Under the pieces are notes generated by a model. That model did no database searches and was not told the DNA's origin. It saw nothing but the letters and a program-made list of their open reading frames with translations. Of a stretch of 64,000 nucleotides of DNA, positions 1-8,568 are shown one piece after another; position 1 is the stretch's first letter, and each line of letters opens with the position of its first letter. Made by a program: the position numbers and the translations under genes. Source of the DNA: Cephalotus follicularis (taxonomy: Eukaryota > Streptophyta > Magnoliopsida > Oxalidales > Cephalotaceae); the NCBI GenBank assembly GCA_001972305.1, contig BDDD01000048.1:462062-526061 (forward strand), read 5' to 3'.

Positions 1-395
1 TAGAGAGTATCTCAAACGAAGACCGTGTGGAAAGGGCTCGTAGGCAGTAGAGCAAACAGGGCCCTACTCAGTTCAGGCCAGCGGCATCACAATGGCAAGG
101 CAGTGATTCTCCGCCCAAATTATCTGAGAACCAGTCTCAGCAGACTGCCACCCAAGGAACTCCTAGTCAGGGGAGTAATGTAAAGCCCGGGGTTTGTTTC
201 CACTGTGGTCGAACCAGTCATCAAGTGAAGGATTGTCGGTAAAGAAAGGGTTGTGTATGAAGTGTGGAGCATCTGGTCACTTGGTGAGGGATTGTCCAGA
301 GATTTCTATGGCAGTAACCGCAGAACCTACTGGCGGAAGTGGCGCTGCAGCTGGGCCTTCGCAGCGAAGGGACACCGGCAAGGGCATCCTGTGAG
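1..395 (+). pseudogene. gag: gypsy Gag C-terminus with two zinc knuckles (element G1)
   Basis: This is the nucleic-acid-binding end of a Ty3/gypsy Gag, which would package element RNA in cytoplasmic particles. A polar Ser/Gln/Thr-rich linker reads from about position 100. A first CX2CX4HX4C knuckle follows (CFHCGRTSHQVKDC, about 196-237), then a stop. A second knuckle (CMKCGASGHLVRDC, about 254-295) lies in another frame, so at least one frameshift separates them. The N-terminal Gag lies outside the window. Downstream, where protease and RT should follow, there is no pol homology except a short remnant before the LTR. The family assignment is firm; the frame break means the copy cannot make normal Gag. 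Confidence 0.85.
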
Positions 396-660
396 GTAAC
401 AGTCCTTACTTTTGTTTTAAGCACGAGTTGTTTTCTTTTGCTCTTGTAAGTGACTTGTTGTTACCAATAAGAGTTGTTTTGGGTTTATGAACCGTCTGTG
501 TTGTAAGTAAGTTGTTTGGGAGGACCAACTCCTTGTAAGGGTTGTAAGTGAAAGTGAACCATATGCGGCTGTGGACGTGGACAGACGGGGGATCGTGGAA
601 GAGAAAATGCGAGAGCATTGTTCTAATTTCGAGGACGAAATTCCTGGAAGGAGGGGTGGA
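396..660 (+). other. pol-less internal remnant and polypurine tract of G1
   Basis: This stretch joins Gag directly to the 3' LTR. About 396-590 is T/G-rich and resembles nothing I recognise. About 594-660 can be read as the last pol residues: an EEKMRE stretch like the chromodomain tail of element D, then FEDEIPGRRGG. The purine tract at about 646-659 is the likely plus-strand primer. Protease, RT, RNase H, integrase and most of the chromodomain are absent. The copy is therefore a deletion derivative or a gag-only element. Confidence 0.7.
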
Positions 661-803
661 TGTAACGCCCGAGATTTTCGTTAATGTGTAATATTGCATT
701 TTTTAATGTAATTTTATATGTGGAATTAATGAGAATTGTGTTTTTCCCCTTTTGTGCGGTAAAAGTTGCAAGAAAAAGTGTGTTAGTGTGCTTTGGTGCA
801 GGG

Positions 804-960
804 GGCAGCCGACTGCCACAGGGAGGCAGCCGACTGGACTCCCCTGGTGAAGGTGGCAGCCAGCTGTTGTGAGGAGGCAGCCGGCTATTTTGAGTGTCGG
901 CAGAAACAGTCGACTGCCAAGCCATGGCAGCCGACTGCCATGCGCCAGACGGCCACGTGC
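804..960. repeat. U3 cluster of CAGYCGACTG palindromes (G1 LTR)
   Basis: About seven copies or near copies of CAGCCGACTG or CAGTCGACTG occur at irregular spacing, starting about 145 bp into the LTR and upstream of the TATA-like box. The core TCGA is self-complementary. Spacers differ, so this is not a tandem satellite. Confidence 0.8.
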
Positions 961-1037
961 TGTCAGCCTTTAAGTGAGAAAAGGGTGGGTGTTTTGGCCT
1001 TTGTGGGATTTGCCAGAGAGGGGGGCCGGGTCTCCTT

Positions 1038-1045
1038 GATAAAAA
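1038..1045 (+). promoter_or_regulatory. putative TATA box of the G1 LTR
   Basis: GATAAAAA is followed by a C/T-rich leader. The same position in LTR J has CATAAAAC (31760-31767) and in LTR L, on the minus strand, GCATAAAAATA (45253-45263). Recurrence in three LTRs supports a Pol II promoter. The transcription start is not shown directly. Confidence 0.5.
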
Positions 1046-1466
1046 CACAACTTCCTCTCCTCAATCTCCATCTTCCTCTGCGATTCAAGTGTGTTTGAAG
1101 GTGAATTTGAGAGTGAAAGTGTGTGTGTGTATTGAGGACATACGGAGCTTGGTGTTGAACCGTGGCTTGGAGGCTCGGACCAGTGGAGGAGCCGGACCCG
1201 TGGAAGGCTGCTGGACGCGTTTGGAGGTGCAAGGACCTCGGATCTAGGACTTAAAGAGGTGGATTGCAACTCCTATCTTGGGGTTCTAAGGTAGGGGAAA
1301 GCTATATTTGTGATTCAAAGTCATTTATAATGATGTTATGAGTGAAGTGCATATGTTATATTGTCATAAAAGCCTGAATGTGTGCTGTGGTGATAGTGTT
1401 TTATGGTTGGTATGGTTTAAAGTGGATTGAAGTGTGTGATTTGCTGCTGTTTTTGGGCACTGCCCG

Positions 1467-1857
1467 TAGGGCAGTCGACTGTCCAGGGAGGATAGCCGAC
1501 TGTCCAAGGATAACAGCCGACTGGCATTGGGGCCAGTCGACTGTTTGTGGCTGGAATTGCAGGTTTCTTCCTGTTGATTGTGTAGCCGACTGCCAAGGAG
1601 GGCAGCCGACTGTGGGTAGTCCAGCTGACTGCTTTGGGTAACAGCCAATTGTCCACGTGTCACCCTACTATGCCTGCTGGGACAGGTGACAGCAAGGAAT
1701 GTGTATTGTTTTGGACCAGCCGACTGCCAGGAGAGGGCAGCCGATTGCTATGTGAGGGACAGCCGACTGCCAAGGAGCGCAGCCGACTGTTGGTTAAGGG
1801 CAGCCGACTGCCAAGTGTGGGATAGCCGACTGTTTTGGGGAACAGCCGCTGCCAGTG
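1467..1857. repeat. second cluster of CAGYCGACTG palindromes (G1 LTR)
   Basis: About fifteen copies or variants of the palindrome lie downstream of the putative TATA box and splice donor, inside the predicted LTR intron. The arms are the same as in the U3 cluster of this LTR (804-960). Confidence 0.8.
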
Positions 1858-3317
1858 AGAAACAGCTCACTTGTTGGGACCGTTTTGCATTGTGAGCATA
1901 TGTATGCATATTGTATTGTATTAAATTGTATTTTGAGTTGGTTATTGAGGATTGTGAAACGTTTTACCCCTTTTTGGAAGTGCAAATGTGATCTACATAA
2001 ATCTTTACTTTATGTGAAATGTACGTTTTGAGATATATATATATTTTCGAAAGATTGTGAAGGTAGCTTCCAAAACCTTGTGAAAATGTGTTTGGTTAAT
2101 GGTTTATTAAAACCATTAGTTGTTTAGAAAATGGTTTTCAAAAGGATTGCAAGAATGGCTTTCGAGAGATTGCGAAACTGGTATACAAATATGTATTTGA
2201 GGTATTTGAATGTAGTTCAAATAACCGGGTTTTACTAAAGTGTATTGTTACAATCATTTTGATACTTGAGTTTTGGGAAAATGATCGTTATATATATTTT
2301 GGCAAATATATATGTTGCAAGTATTTATATATATAAATTACTTGAAATGTTTAAAGAGAAAATTATTGTTGCAAGTATTTTATGAAGCATAACTTACTTG
2401 GAAAATGAAGTGTTATATATATGTTTCGACAAATATATATATGTCGGAAGTATTTATACTTTAAACGTTTTGGAAACGGATTGCAATTTTTTGAACGAGA
2501 TGTTTTGATCAAGTATTTATTTTATAAATTACTTGAGTGGTATTGTGGGTGCTGTGTTTGCACCGTTATTGTGGCTATGTTGAGTGTTGGTACTTAGCCG
2601 CCGTGCTAGTATCGTTATTGTGTATTGATTGATTGTTGTTACTTAGCCGCCGTGCTAGTAACGTGGGTGTTATTGTATTGATTGTGATTGAGTGTTGCCG
2701 CTAGCGGGGTAATGTTGGTACTTAGCCGTCGTGCTTGTATCGTAGTGAGTTCCGAGTGTTGTCCACGCGGTCGTGCCTGTGCCGGGAACAATTGTTTGCT
2801 TTTGAGTGTATTGATTGTCTGCCTTGACATGCCTGATTGTTGTCCTTTGGGACGTGGCTGATCGTTATTGCGGAGTGATGGGTCCTTAGAGACATGAGAT
2901 ATTGTTGGCCGTTGTGCCGTTGTGATATTGTGAACCGTGTAGTGTGGTGATGTATTGTGACATTGTGGCCTGTGACCGTGTGGTCGTGGTATATATATAT
3001 GCATCGAGATATAGCGTGTACTGCATCATTGTGCATACATATCATGACATGTTTTACCCTTGACCCTGGATCGCTTTTATGGTTTTGCCGAGTGAGGACA
3101 AAGGCTAACCCCATACAACTTCAGTGTGTTTCAGGTTGACGCAGCCGTGAGTTGATGTTGGGCTCCGAGGAGCAATGTGGAGTTTTATGATGTTTACTTT
3201 GAGAAATGTTTATGGAATATTGTAATAAATGAATGGTTGTAATAAATGAATCGAGGTATCGATGGTTTTTGTTCAAGCTCCGTTTGAGGGCAGTTACCTG
3301 TGATGATGTTCCTGTTG

Positions 3318-3343
3318 TAGCATGTAGAATGGGATGCATGCTA
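3318..3343 (+). other. U5 stem-loop SL1 (G1 LTR)
   Basis: TAGCATGT pairs with GCATGCTA (inner pair T.G) around the ten-base loop AGAATGGGAT. The 5' arm starts 169 nt before the LTR end. Other LTRs in the window have the same loop, with one base changed in some copies, and different but complementary arms. Confidence 0.75.
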
Positions 3344-3350
3344 TGTTATG

Positions 3351-3433
3351 ATTCGGCTTATTTTATATGCTTACGCAGGTTATTAATGGATATGGAAAGT
3401 TTTAATTTTATGGTATTTTTGCATAAGCCGGAT
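3351..3433 (+). other. U5 long stem SL2 (G1 LTR)
   Basis: ATTCGGCTTAT (3351-3361) can pair with ATAAGCCGGAT (3423-3433) with one wobble. The loop contains ATGCTTACGC, matching TGCTTCCGC in the same place in LTR J and in the fragment at 13478. Confidence 0.6.
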
Positions 3434-3486
3434 TTATATGTTAATTGCCACCACTTTTTATGTTGTTTGTGAAACGGGGTGTGACA

Positions 3487-5100
3487 ATAGGCGATCACTT
3501 TTCCTTGTTGCATCAACACGCAACCAAGCCCTTTGCGAGATGCGTCACTGTAAACCACAAAACTCTCAGATTCTGTTGGTAATGCAAGTATCGGGGCATT
3601 CATCAGTCTTTCTTTTAATTCCAAGAAACTCTTCTCACATTGGTCAGACCAATCGAACTTTACATTCTTCTATCTCAACGTTGTGAGTGGGTTCGCATTA
3701 TGAGAGAAATTGTCAACAAATCTTTGGTAATAACCTGCCAATCCCAGAAAACTCCGTATCTTGGCTACTGAGGTAGGTCTCTTCCATTCTCATATTGCCT
3801 CCGTCTTGACGGGATCTACTGATATATCTTCCCTTGTGATCACGTGTCTTAAAAAGGATACCTCCTCCCTCCAAAATTGACATTTGCTGAACTTAGCATA
3901 GAGTCGTTCCTTCCGTAGTGTTTGCAACACACGGTTTAAATGTTTCTCATGTTCCTCTCGACTTGTTGAGTAAACTAGTATGTCATCGATGAAGACTATC
4001 ACAAACTGATCCCAATATTCACTGAATACTTTGTTCATCAAACTCATAAATACTGCTGAAGCATTCATCAATCCAAATGACATTACCAAAAACTATAGTG
4101 TCCATATCTTGTTCGAAAGGCAGTTTTCAGTATATCATCTTTCTTGACCTTCACTTAATGATAACCTGGTCGAAGATCAATCTTTGAGAAGTATCGAATG
4201 TTCTTGAGCTGGTCAAACAAGTCGCCAATCCTTGGTAGTGGGTACTTGTTCTTATTCGTGACTTGATTTAGCTCTCGGTAGTCTATGCAGAGACTCATTG
4301 TCCCGTCCTTCTTTTTCACAAACAATACCGGTGCACCCCAGGGTGATACACTTGGTCGGATGAAGCCTTTATCCAAAATTTCTTGTAATTGAGTCTTCAA
4401 TTCTTTCAATTCGGCTGGCACCATGCGGTACGGACTCTTTGAAATAGGAGTTGTTCCCGGCACCACAACAATGGTAAACTCCACTTCTCAATCCGGTGGA
4501 ATACCAGGTAGATCCTCAGGAAATATATCCATAAATTCTTTCACAGTATGAACATATTCGATTCTCAATTTCTCTTCGTTGGTGTCCACTACATATGCGA
4601 GGTAACCTTCGCAACCGCTTTTCAACAATCGCTTAGCTTGCATTGACGCTATGAACTTCAAAGGTTTGCTAATTCCAGTACTCTGGAAGATAAACTCAGG
4701 TTGACCCGGTATAGTAAACTTTGCTTCCTTTTTGAAACAGTCAACACTAGCATGATTCTCTGAAAGCCAATCCATGCCTAGTATGACGTCAAAGTTTAGG
4801 ATTGCTAGAGGTACTAGGTCTACTAGCATCATCCTTTCACATATTAGTAAGTCACAAGATTTATATACTGTGTCTGCCCCCAAGGTATTACCACTTGGCG
4901 TTTCAACGGCTAAACTTATTTCTAGTTCTTGTGATGGGGTATTTATACATTGTGCAAAAGATAAAGACACAAACGAATGCGTCGCCCCCGTATCAAACAA
5001 TATATAAGCAGCTTTAGAGCATACGAAAAAAGTACCTGTTACCACATCGTTAGGATTTTCCATCTCATCAGCCGTCATAGCATATGTTCTGGCTAGTGCT
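3487..5100 (-). pseudogene. pol: gypsy pol, protease-RT-partial RNase H (copy A)
   Basis: Read on the minus strand this encodes retroviral-type protease (FDTGATHSFV, about 4990-5020), RT and the start of RNase H. RT shows [17 protein letters not shown] (near 4260-4320) and the catalytic FIDDILVYS (near 3970-4000). RNase H keeps [13 protein letters not shown] and is cut at 3487 by G1. Breaks: a stop after EDLPGIPPD near 4487, a Gln-to-stop change after GYH near 4153, and further frame loss near 3790. The protease stretch (4488-5078) is open throughout. It is about as long as expected up to the cut. Copy B (8569-12431) is a close relative and shares the stop after GYH/GSH. Confidence 0.9.
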
Positions 5101-5844
5101 CTTACCAGAGGATTCTCCAGCCTTCCTCTTTCCTTGACTCTGCTCTGTCCATTTCTGTTGATACTTTTGATTATCCATTTCTATTTTCAACGCACATCTC
5201 AGTACTGCCTCATAGGTTTGTAGGTCTTGTGCTATCAATAGCCTTCGAATGTGAGGCCTTAAACCTTGGCAAAACCTGTTTGCCCTCCTCTCTTCAGTTG
5301 CTACTATATGAGTCGCATATCGAGATAATCTCGCAAAGTTTGCCTCGTACTGGCCTACAGTTCTGATTCGCCTTGTTCCAATTGCAGGAATTCTTCCTCC
5401 ATTTTATCCTTCATTGTTTGTGGAAAAATATTTATTCATGAATATTTCCTTAAACCTTTCCCACGTCATCATTTCTATTTCCTGACGTGTCTTCGTCCTT
5501 TCGATCATATCCCACCATTGATTTGCCTCTATGTCTAATTTGTATATTGAAAACTCCACTTTTTGATGATCTGTCCAATCTAGTGCTCTGAAAATATTTT
5601 CATTCCCTTGGATCCATGCTTCTGCTTCTAAAGGATCCGTCATTCCCGAAAAGGTTCTCGGATTGTGCCTTGAGAATTGTTCTAATGTTGGTCTTGCTGG
5701 CGGAGGTGCTTGATGATTATTACCATTGTTATTGGCAATAACCAGAGCCAATTGACTTAACAATGAGCTTAGCGAAATGTTTTCTACATTATCTTGTACA
5801 TTCTCATTTCTCCTATGATCGCGGTCTCTTCTTGCGTTAACCAT
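5101..5844 (-). pseudogene. gag: gypsy Gag, zinc knuckles deleted (copy A)
   Basis: A 146-residue open stretch from 5844 to 5404 starts MVNARRDRDHRRN and holds the capsid-type retrotrans_gag region (RTFSGMTDPLEAEAWI and FSIYKLDIEANQWWDM). Downstream (5404-5101) Gag homology continues in broken frames. Comparison with copy B shows that A lacks about 245 bp between the motif read as CTAGTGCTCTT and AGAGGATTCTCC near 5100. Exactly this interval holds the CCHC knuckles in B. The protein would assemble the particle core; without knuckles it should bind RNA poorly. The start was chosen as the first Met before a conserved charged N-terminus. Confidence 0.8.
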
Positions 5845-6043
5845 CTAGTTAGCATACAAAGTTAGTTCTAAATCTTTAGACAATTCTACTCGTGTTAGGC
5901 AAAACAATTAAACTCTAACACTCAAGATCTTACAAGAAACTAACACGTCTTATTTATTTCACATTTTATACATATCTTATCATCTTTTATTATTTTTATG
6001 CATATCTGACATTTCTACATATAATACATCAAGCTTTTTCTCT
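5845..6043 (-). other. spacer between ORF0 and gag (copy A)
   Basis: AT-rich leader of about 200 bp. On the minus strand it ends GCTAACTAG just before the gag ATG, which could act as a 3' splice site. I see no coding potential or repeat in it. Confidence 0.4.
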
Positions 6044-6415
6044 CTAATTTTCATCGTCAGAATCATCCATATCAGGTATCTCCTCTCTTATGCGCCTTAT
6101 CATCATTCTTAGATTTTCCCTAATTCCTCTCATGACTATTCCGTTTATTCCCCAAATATATCTCAACAGGACTTTCAAACTTGATTTTGTTTCCCCAAGG
6201 ATTTCATTTGTTCTCGTTATCTCTAAATCATACTCTTCCTTCATTTGATATAAATGCGCGTAAAACTCCTCTCTGTTATTTGCTACCATCTGTCTTAGTT
6301 CTTCTTTTTCTTCTTGTAACTCTTTGTTCTTAGCCATCAAGACTTGTATTTGCCATTTTACTGGTTCGGTTGACCCGCAGCGAGAAGATTGCGTACTATT
6401 GCTGGTTGTTGACAT
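6044..6415 (-). CDS. small intact ORF upstream of gag (ORF0, copy A)
   Basis: A 123-residue ORF lies between the primer-binding site (ATG about 80 nt downstream of it) and gag, and ends with TAG about 200 bp before the gag start. It opens with a Ser/Thr-rich segment. A heptad-rich, Lys/Glu/Leu coiled-coil-like stretch follows (roughly residues 25-80, with NKELQEEKEELRQ), then an Arg-rich part, and it ends acidic (DMDDSDDEN). I do not recognise a family. It is unbroken although the adjacent gag-pol has several stops. It occupies the place where gag begins in element D. It may be a separate leader protein, as in some plant gypsy lineages with an extra ORF before gag, or an N-terminal Gag exon. 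No second copy in the window allows a test of selection. Confidence 0.55.
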   Translation of the reverse strand: MSTTSNSTQSSRCGSTEPVKWQIQVLMAKNKELQEEKEELRQMVANNREEFYAHLYQMKEEYDLEITRTNEILGETKSSLKVLLRYIWGINGIVMRGIRENLRMMIRRIREEIPDMDDSDDEN

Positions 6416-6496
6416 CTAAAAATCAGATTAGCAAAACACAATTCATATTTTCCAAACATAACAATAAACTCTCAAATAAAATCTTTCTATCAACCT

Positions 6497-6509
6497 GTCT
6501 CTGATACCA
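6497..6509 (-). other. primer-binding site of copy A
   Basis: On the minus strand TGGTATCAGAGAC lies a few bases after the LTR end. It matches the complement of the 3' end of initiator tRNA-Met (TGGTATCAGAGC) except near its last base. It fixes A's orientation as minus. Confidence 0.85.
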
Positions 6510-8029
6510 ATCTTGTAACACCCCAAATCCGAGTTTACTATATGCTCAAAGCGAGCCTCAAGGAATCGAGGTACGTTACGTGGGGGTGTGACTATTAAAT
6601 CATTCAATCATTTATAAACTATGTCATATTTGAAGCTACACAATCTAAAATATACAAACATTTTTAAATTTTAACTTACATTTGATATTACCAAATGTCA
6701 CAGGAAATCATTTCTTCACATCGTCATGTTTGAACGTAAGTGGTTATGTTACAATTTACAGCGGAAAAACATTAACGTAACAAAATCAATTTATACAACA
6801 CATTATATTATAATACAAATTCCTTCTAAAACTCCTTTCTTAAGTTCCTTTAAAGCTTGAAACTTTTCCACGGTCAGGCATCCCCTAAAATTTAAAAAAA
6901 AAAAATTGAAAAGAGTGAGCTCAAAATAGCTCAGTAAGTATATTCGTAATAAAACATTGTTCAAACATATTTTTCTGGTAATATTTATAAAACCAACATT
7001 TTCATAAAACACATTATCACATTCCTTTTCTGTTCACATCTCATGAACCATAATTTTTCATAAATAACTGAGGGGTTGTATAAATTTAAATAACCCAATT
7101 GAACCAGTCACCGGGGCAGGGTGCACATCCCCGATCACCAACTTACATCACATGCATGTCCGCGAGCACTCTCCACTCATAACATTAATCTTTTACTAGA
7201 TTAATCCCCCCTGGATCGTAATCCAGTAGTTGTTCATCTCAGTTCATTTCATTTTCACCATTCATAAATCATTTTCTTAAATACTTTGAATGATCAGCTC
7301 AAAGAATTCATAAAATAAATTCGTACAACATTTGTAAAACTAAATTTACATATAACTACTAAAATAGTAAAATAATAAAATCATAACTTTCATGACGAAA
7401 AATAAACAACGTAAAAAAAATTAGCTCAATAACTTCAAATGATAAAATCATAACTTCCATAATAGTAAAATATAATTATATAAAATTTGGTAGAACTCCG
7501 GACTACATAAAGCGTGATAAAAACTAACGTATTAACATTTAAAGTAAATATCTCAACGAATTTAGAAAGCTAAAACTCGTAAATAAAGTTAACGTAAATA
7601 TTTTAACGAATTCGTAAATTTTAACTGGTAAATAAAACAATAACAAAATATCAGAAAATACAATAGAAAAAAAAATACTTTGACGAAAATAAGATTTTTC
7701 CTTACTAAGAAAATAGGAATCCTTACCTTGCTTTTAATTTCCTTCACTTCTTTTCTACACTGAAGTAATTTTAACAGAACTTCCTCTCTCTTTTCTCCGC
7801 TTTCTCTCTTTCTCTCCTCTTTCTCTCTTTCTCTCCTCCTCTTCCATCTGTAAATCTTCCGAAGTTACCACCCTATTTATAGGGAGAGTCTTCAGCCGCC
7901 TAACGTCATTCTTCTCCGTTAAAAAAATGACATGTGGCAATTTCCACTGGTTGCTTGCCATGCGTCCGTTTTTAATATTATTAACGCGCTAAACGACAAA
8001 AGACACCGGCATTTTCGAGGAATATTCCT

Positions 8030-8330
8030 AAAGCGTCGGAGGTTAAGCTCTAAGGGTTGCCACTTTAGCCTAAAGCGCTGTCGCTTAGACCACGAAGCGT
8101 CGCCCGTTAGATGTATTAACAAAGAAAACGGGCTCTAACTGTCGACAAAAACGTTTAAAAGCGTCGGCGATTTTAGGCTAAAACGTTTATCTTGAAATTA
8201 GTCGACACTTAAGGAATTTCACCGCATAATCTAGGCAAACTGTCGACTCTTTAAAATAGGCAGTCGACGCTTTATAAATTGTCAACGCATATTCTTGGCA
8301 GTCGACGCTTTCAACGTTCCAAGACGTGCA
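8030..8330. repeat. cluster of GTCGAC-type motifs (A/B LTR)
   Basis: Variants of AAAGCGTCGACGCTTT, such as CAGTCGACGCTTT, ACTGTCGACTC and GCGTCGGCG, recur at irregular spacing about 240-540 bp from the LTR start. Many are degraded, often by C-to-T or G-to-A changes. Confidence 0.65.
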
Positions 8331-8380
8331 CTTCAACAAATTTGCATTCCAAAACAAATAGCCAAATAAAATTTTCTTCT

Positions 8381-8472
8381 GGGGGCGCTGCCCCCGAGCC
8401 CCTGCCAGATGTCCGGGCAGCGGGACCCCCCGTCCGCTCACCGGGGAGCGGAACCCCCGAACCCCCCGAGCG
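8381..8472. repeat. GC-rich double-hairpin island (A/B LTR)
   Basis: A very GC-rich block sits in otherwise AT-rich DNA. It contains GGGGGCGCTGCCCCC and a CCGCT...AGCGG stem, each self-complementary. Solo LTR I carries the same two hairpins at 30684-30773. Confidence 0.7.
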
Positions 8473-8568
8473 TTAGGGTTATATTACGGGCCCCATAAAA
8501 TATTTTCCGATCTTAACAATTGCAATCATATATCCATATAACTTTAACAAAATTTTCCAGTCCTTACA

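Larger units (their letters stand above)
661..3486 (+). repeat. 3' LTR of gypsy element G1 (2.8 kb)
   Basis: The repeat runs from TGTAACGCCC directly after the polypurine tract to GGGGTGTGACA, giving TG...CA ends. It has a TATA-like GATAAAAA at 1038-1045, two clusters of CAGYCGACTG palindromes (804-960 and 1467-1857), and a splice-donor-like AAG|GTAGGGG at 1291. Near 3105-3134 there is a CTAAC, pyrimidine-rich, CAG acceptor-like stretch. Structured repeats of the type CTTAGCCGCCGTGCTAGT recur near 2592, 2641 and 2720. It sits next to ATAGGCGATC, which is RNase H coding sequence of copy A, so G1 inserted into A. Its start, ends and motif content match solo LTR J. Confidence 0.9.
6514..8568 (-). 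repeat. LTR shared by gypsy copies A and B (2.06 kb)
   Basis: On the minus strand it starts TGTAAGGACTGG, directly after B's pol end and purine tract, and ends GGGGTGTTACA just before A's primer-binding site. It is thus the 3' LTR of B and the 5' LTR of A at once. It contains a GC-rich hairpin island (8381-8472), a cluster of GTCGAC-type motifs (8030-8330), and a donor-like CAAG|GTAAGG (first intron base 7736). An acceptor-like poly-T stretch ending TTTTAG lies at 6885, giving a possible 852-nt intron. Solo LTR I (30580-36002) is the same family. Confidence 0.85.

Noticed and set aside
623-1098. Open frames with repeated Ser-Arg-Leu-Pro or Asp-Ser-Arg-Leu units in the G1 LTR
   Set aside because: They arise from translation of the CAGYCGACTG palindromes on either strand; the same happens at 1364-1825, 29047-29382, 31336-31590 and 46770-47057. 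No protein family or conserved start is seen.
3233-3472. 79-residue ORF across the G1 LTR end
   Set aside because: It covers the SL1/SL2 region of U5; no relative in the other LTRs keeps the frame.
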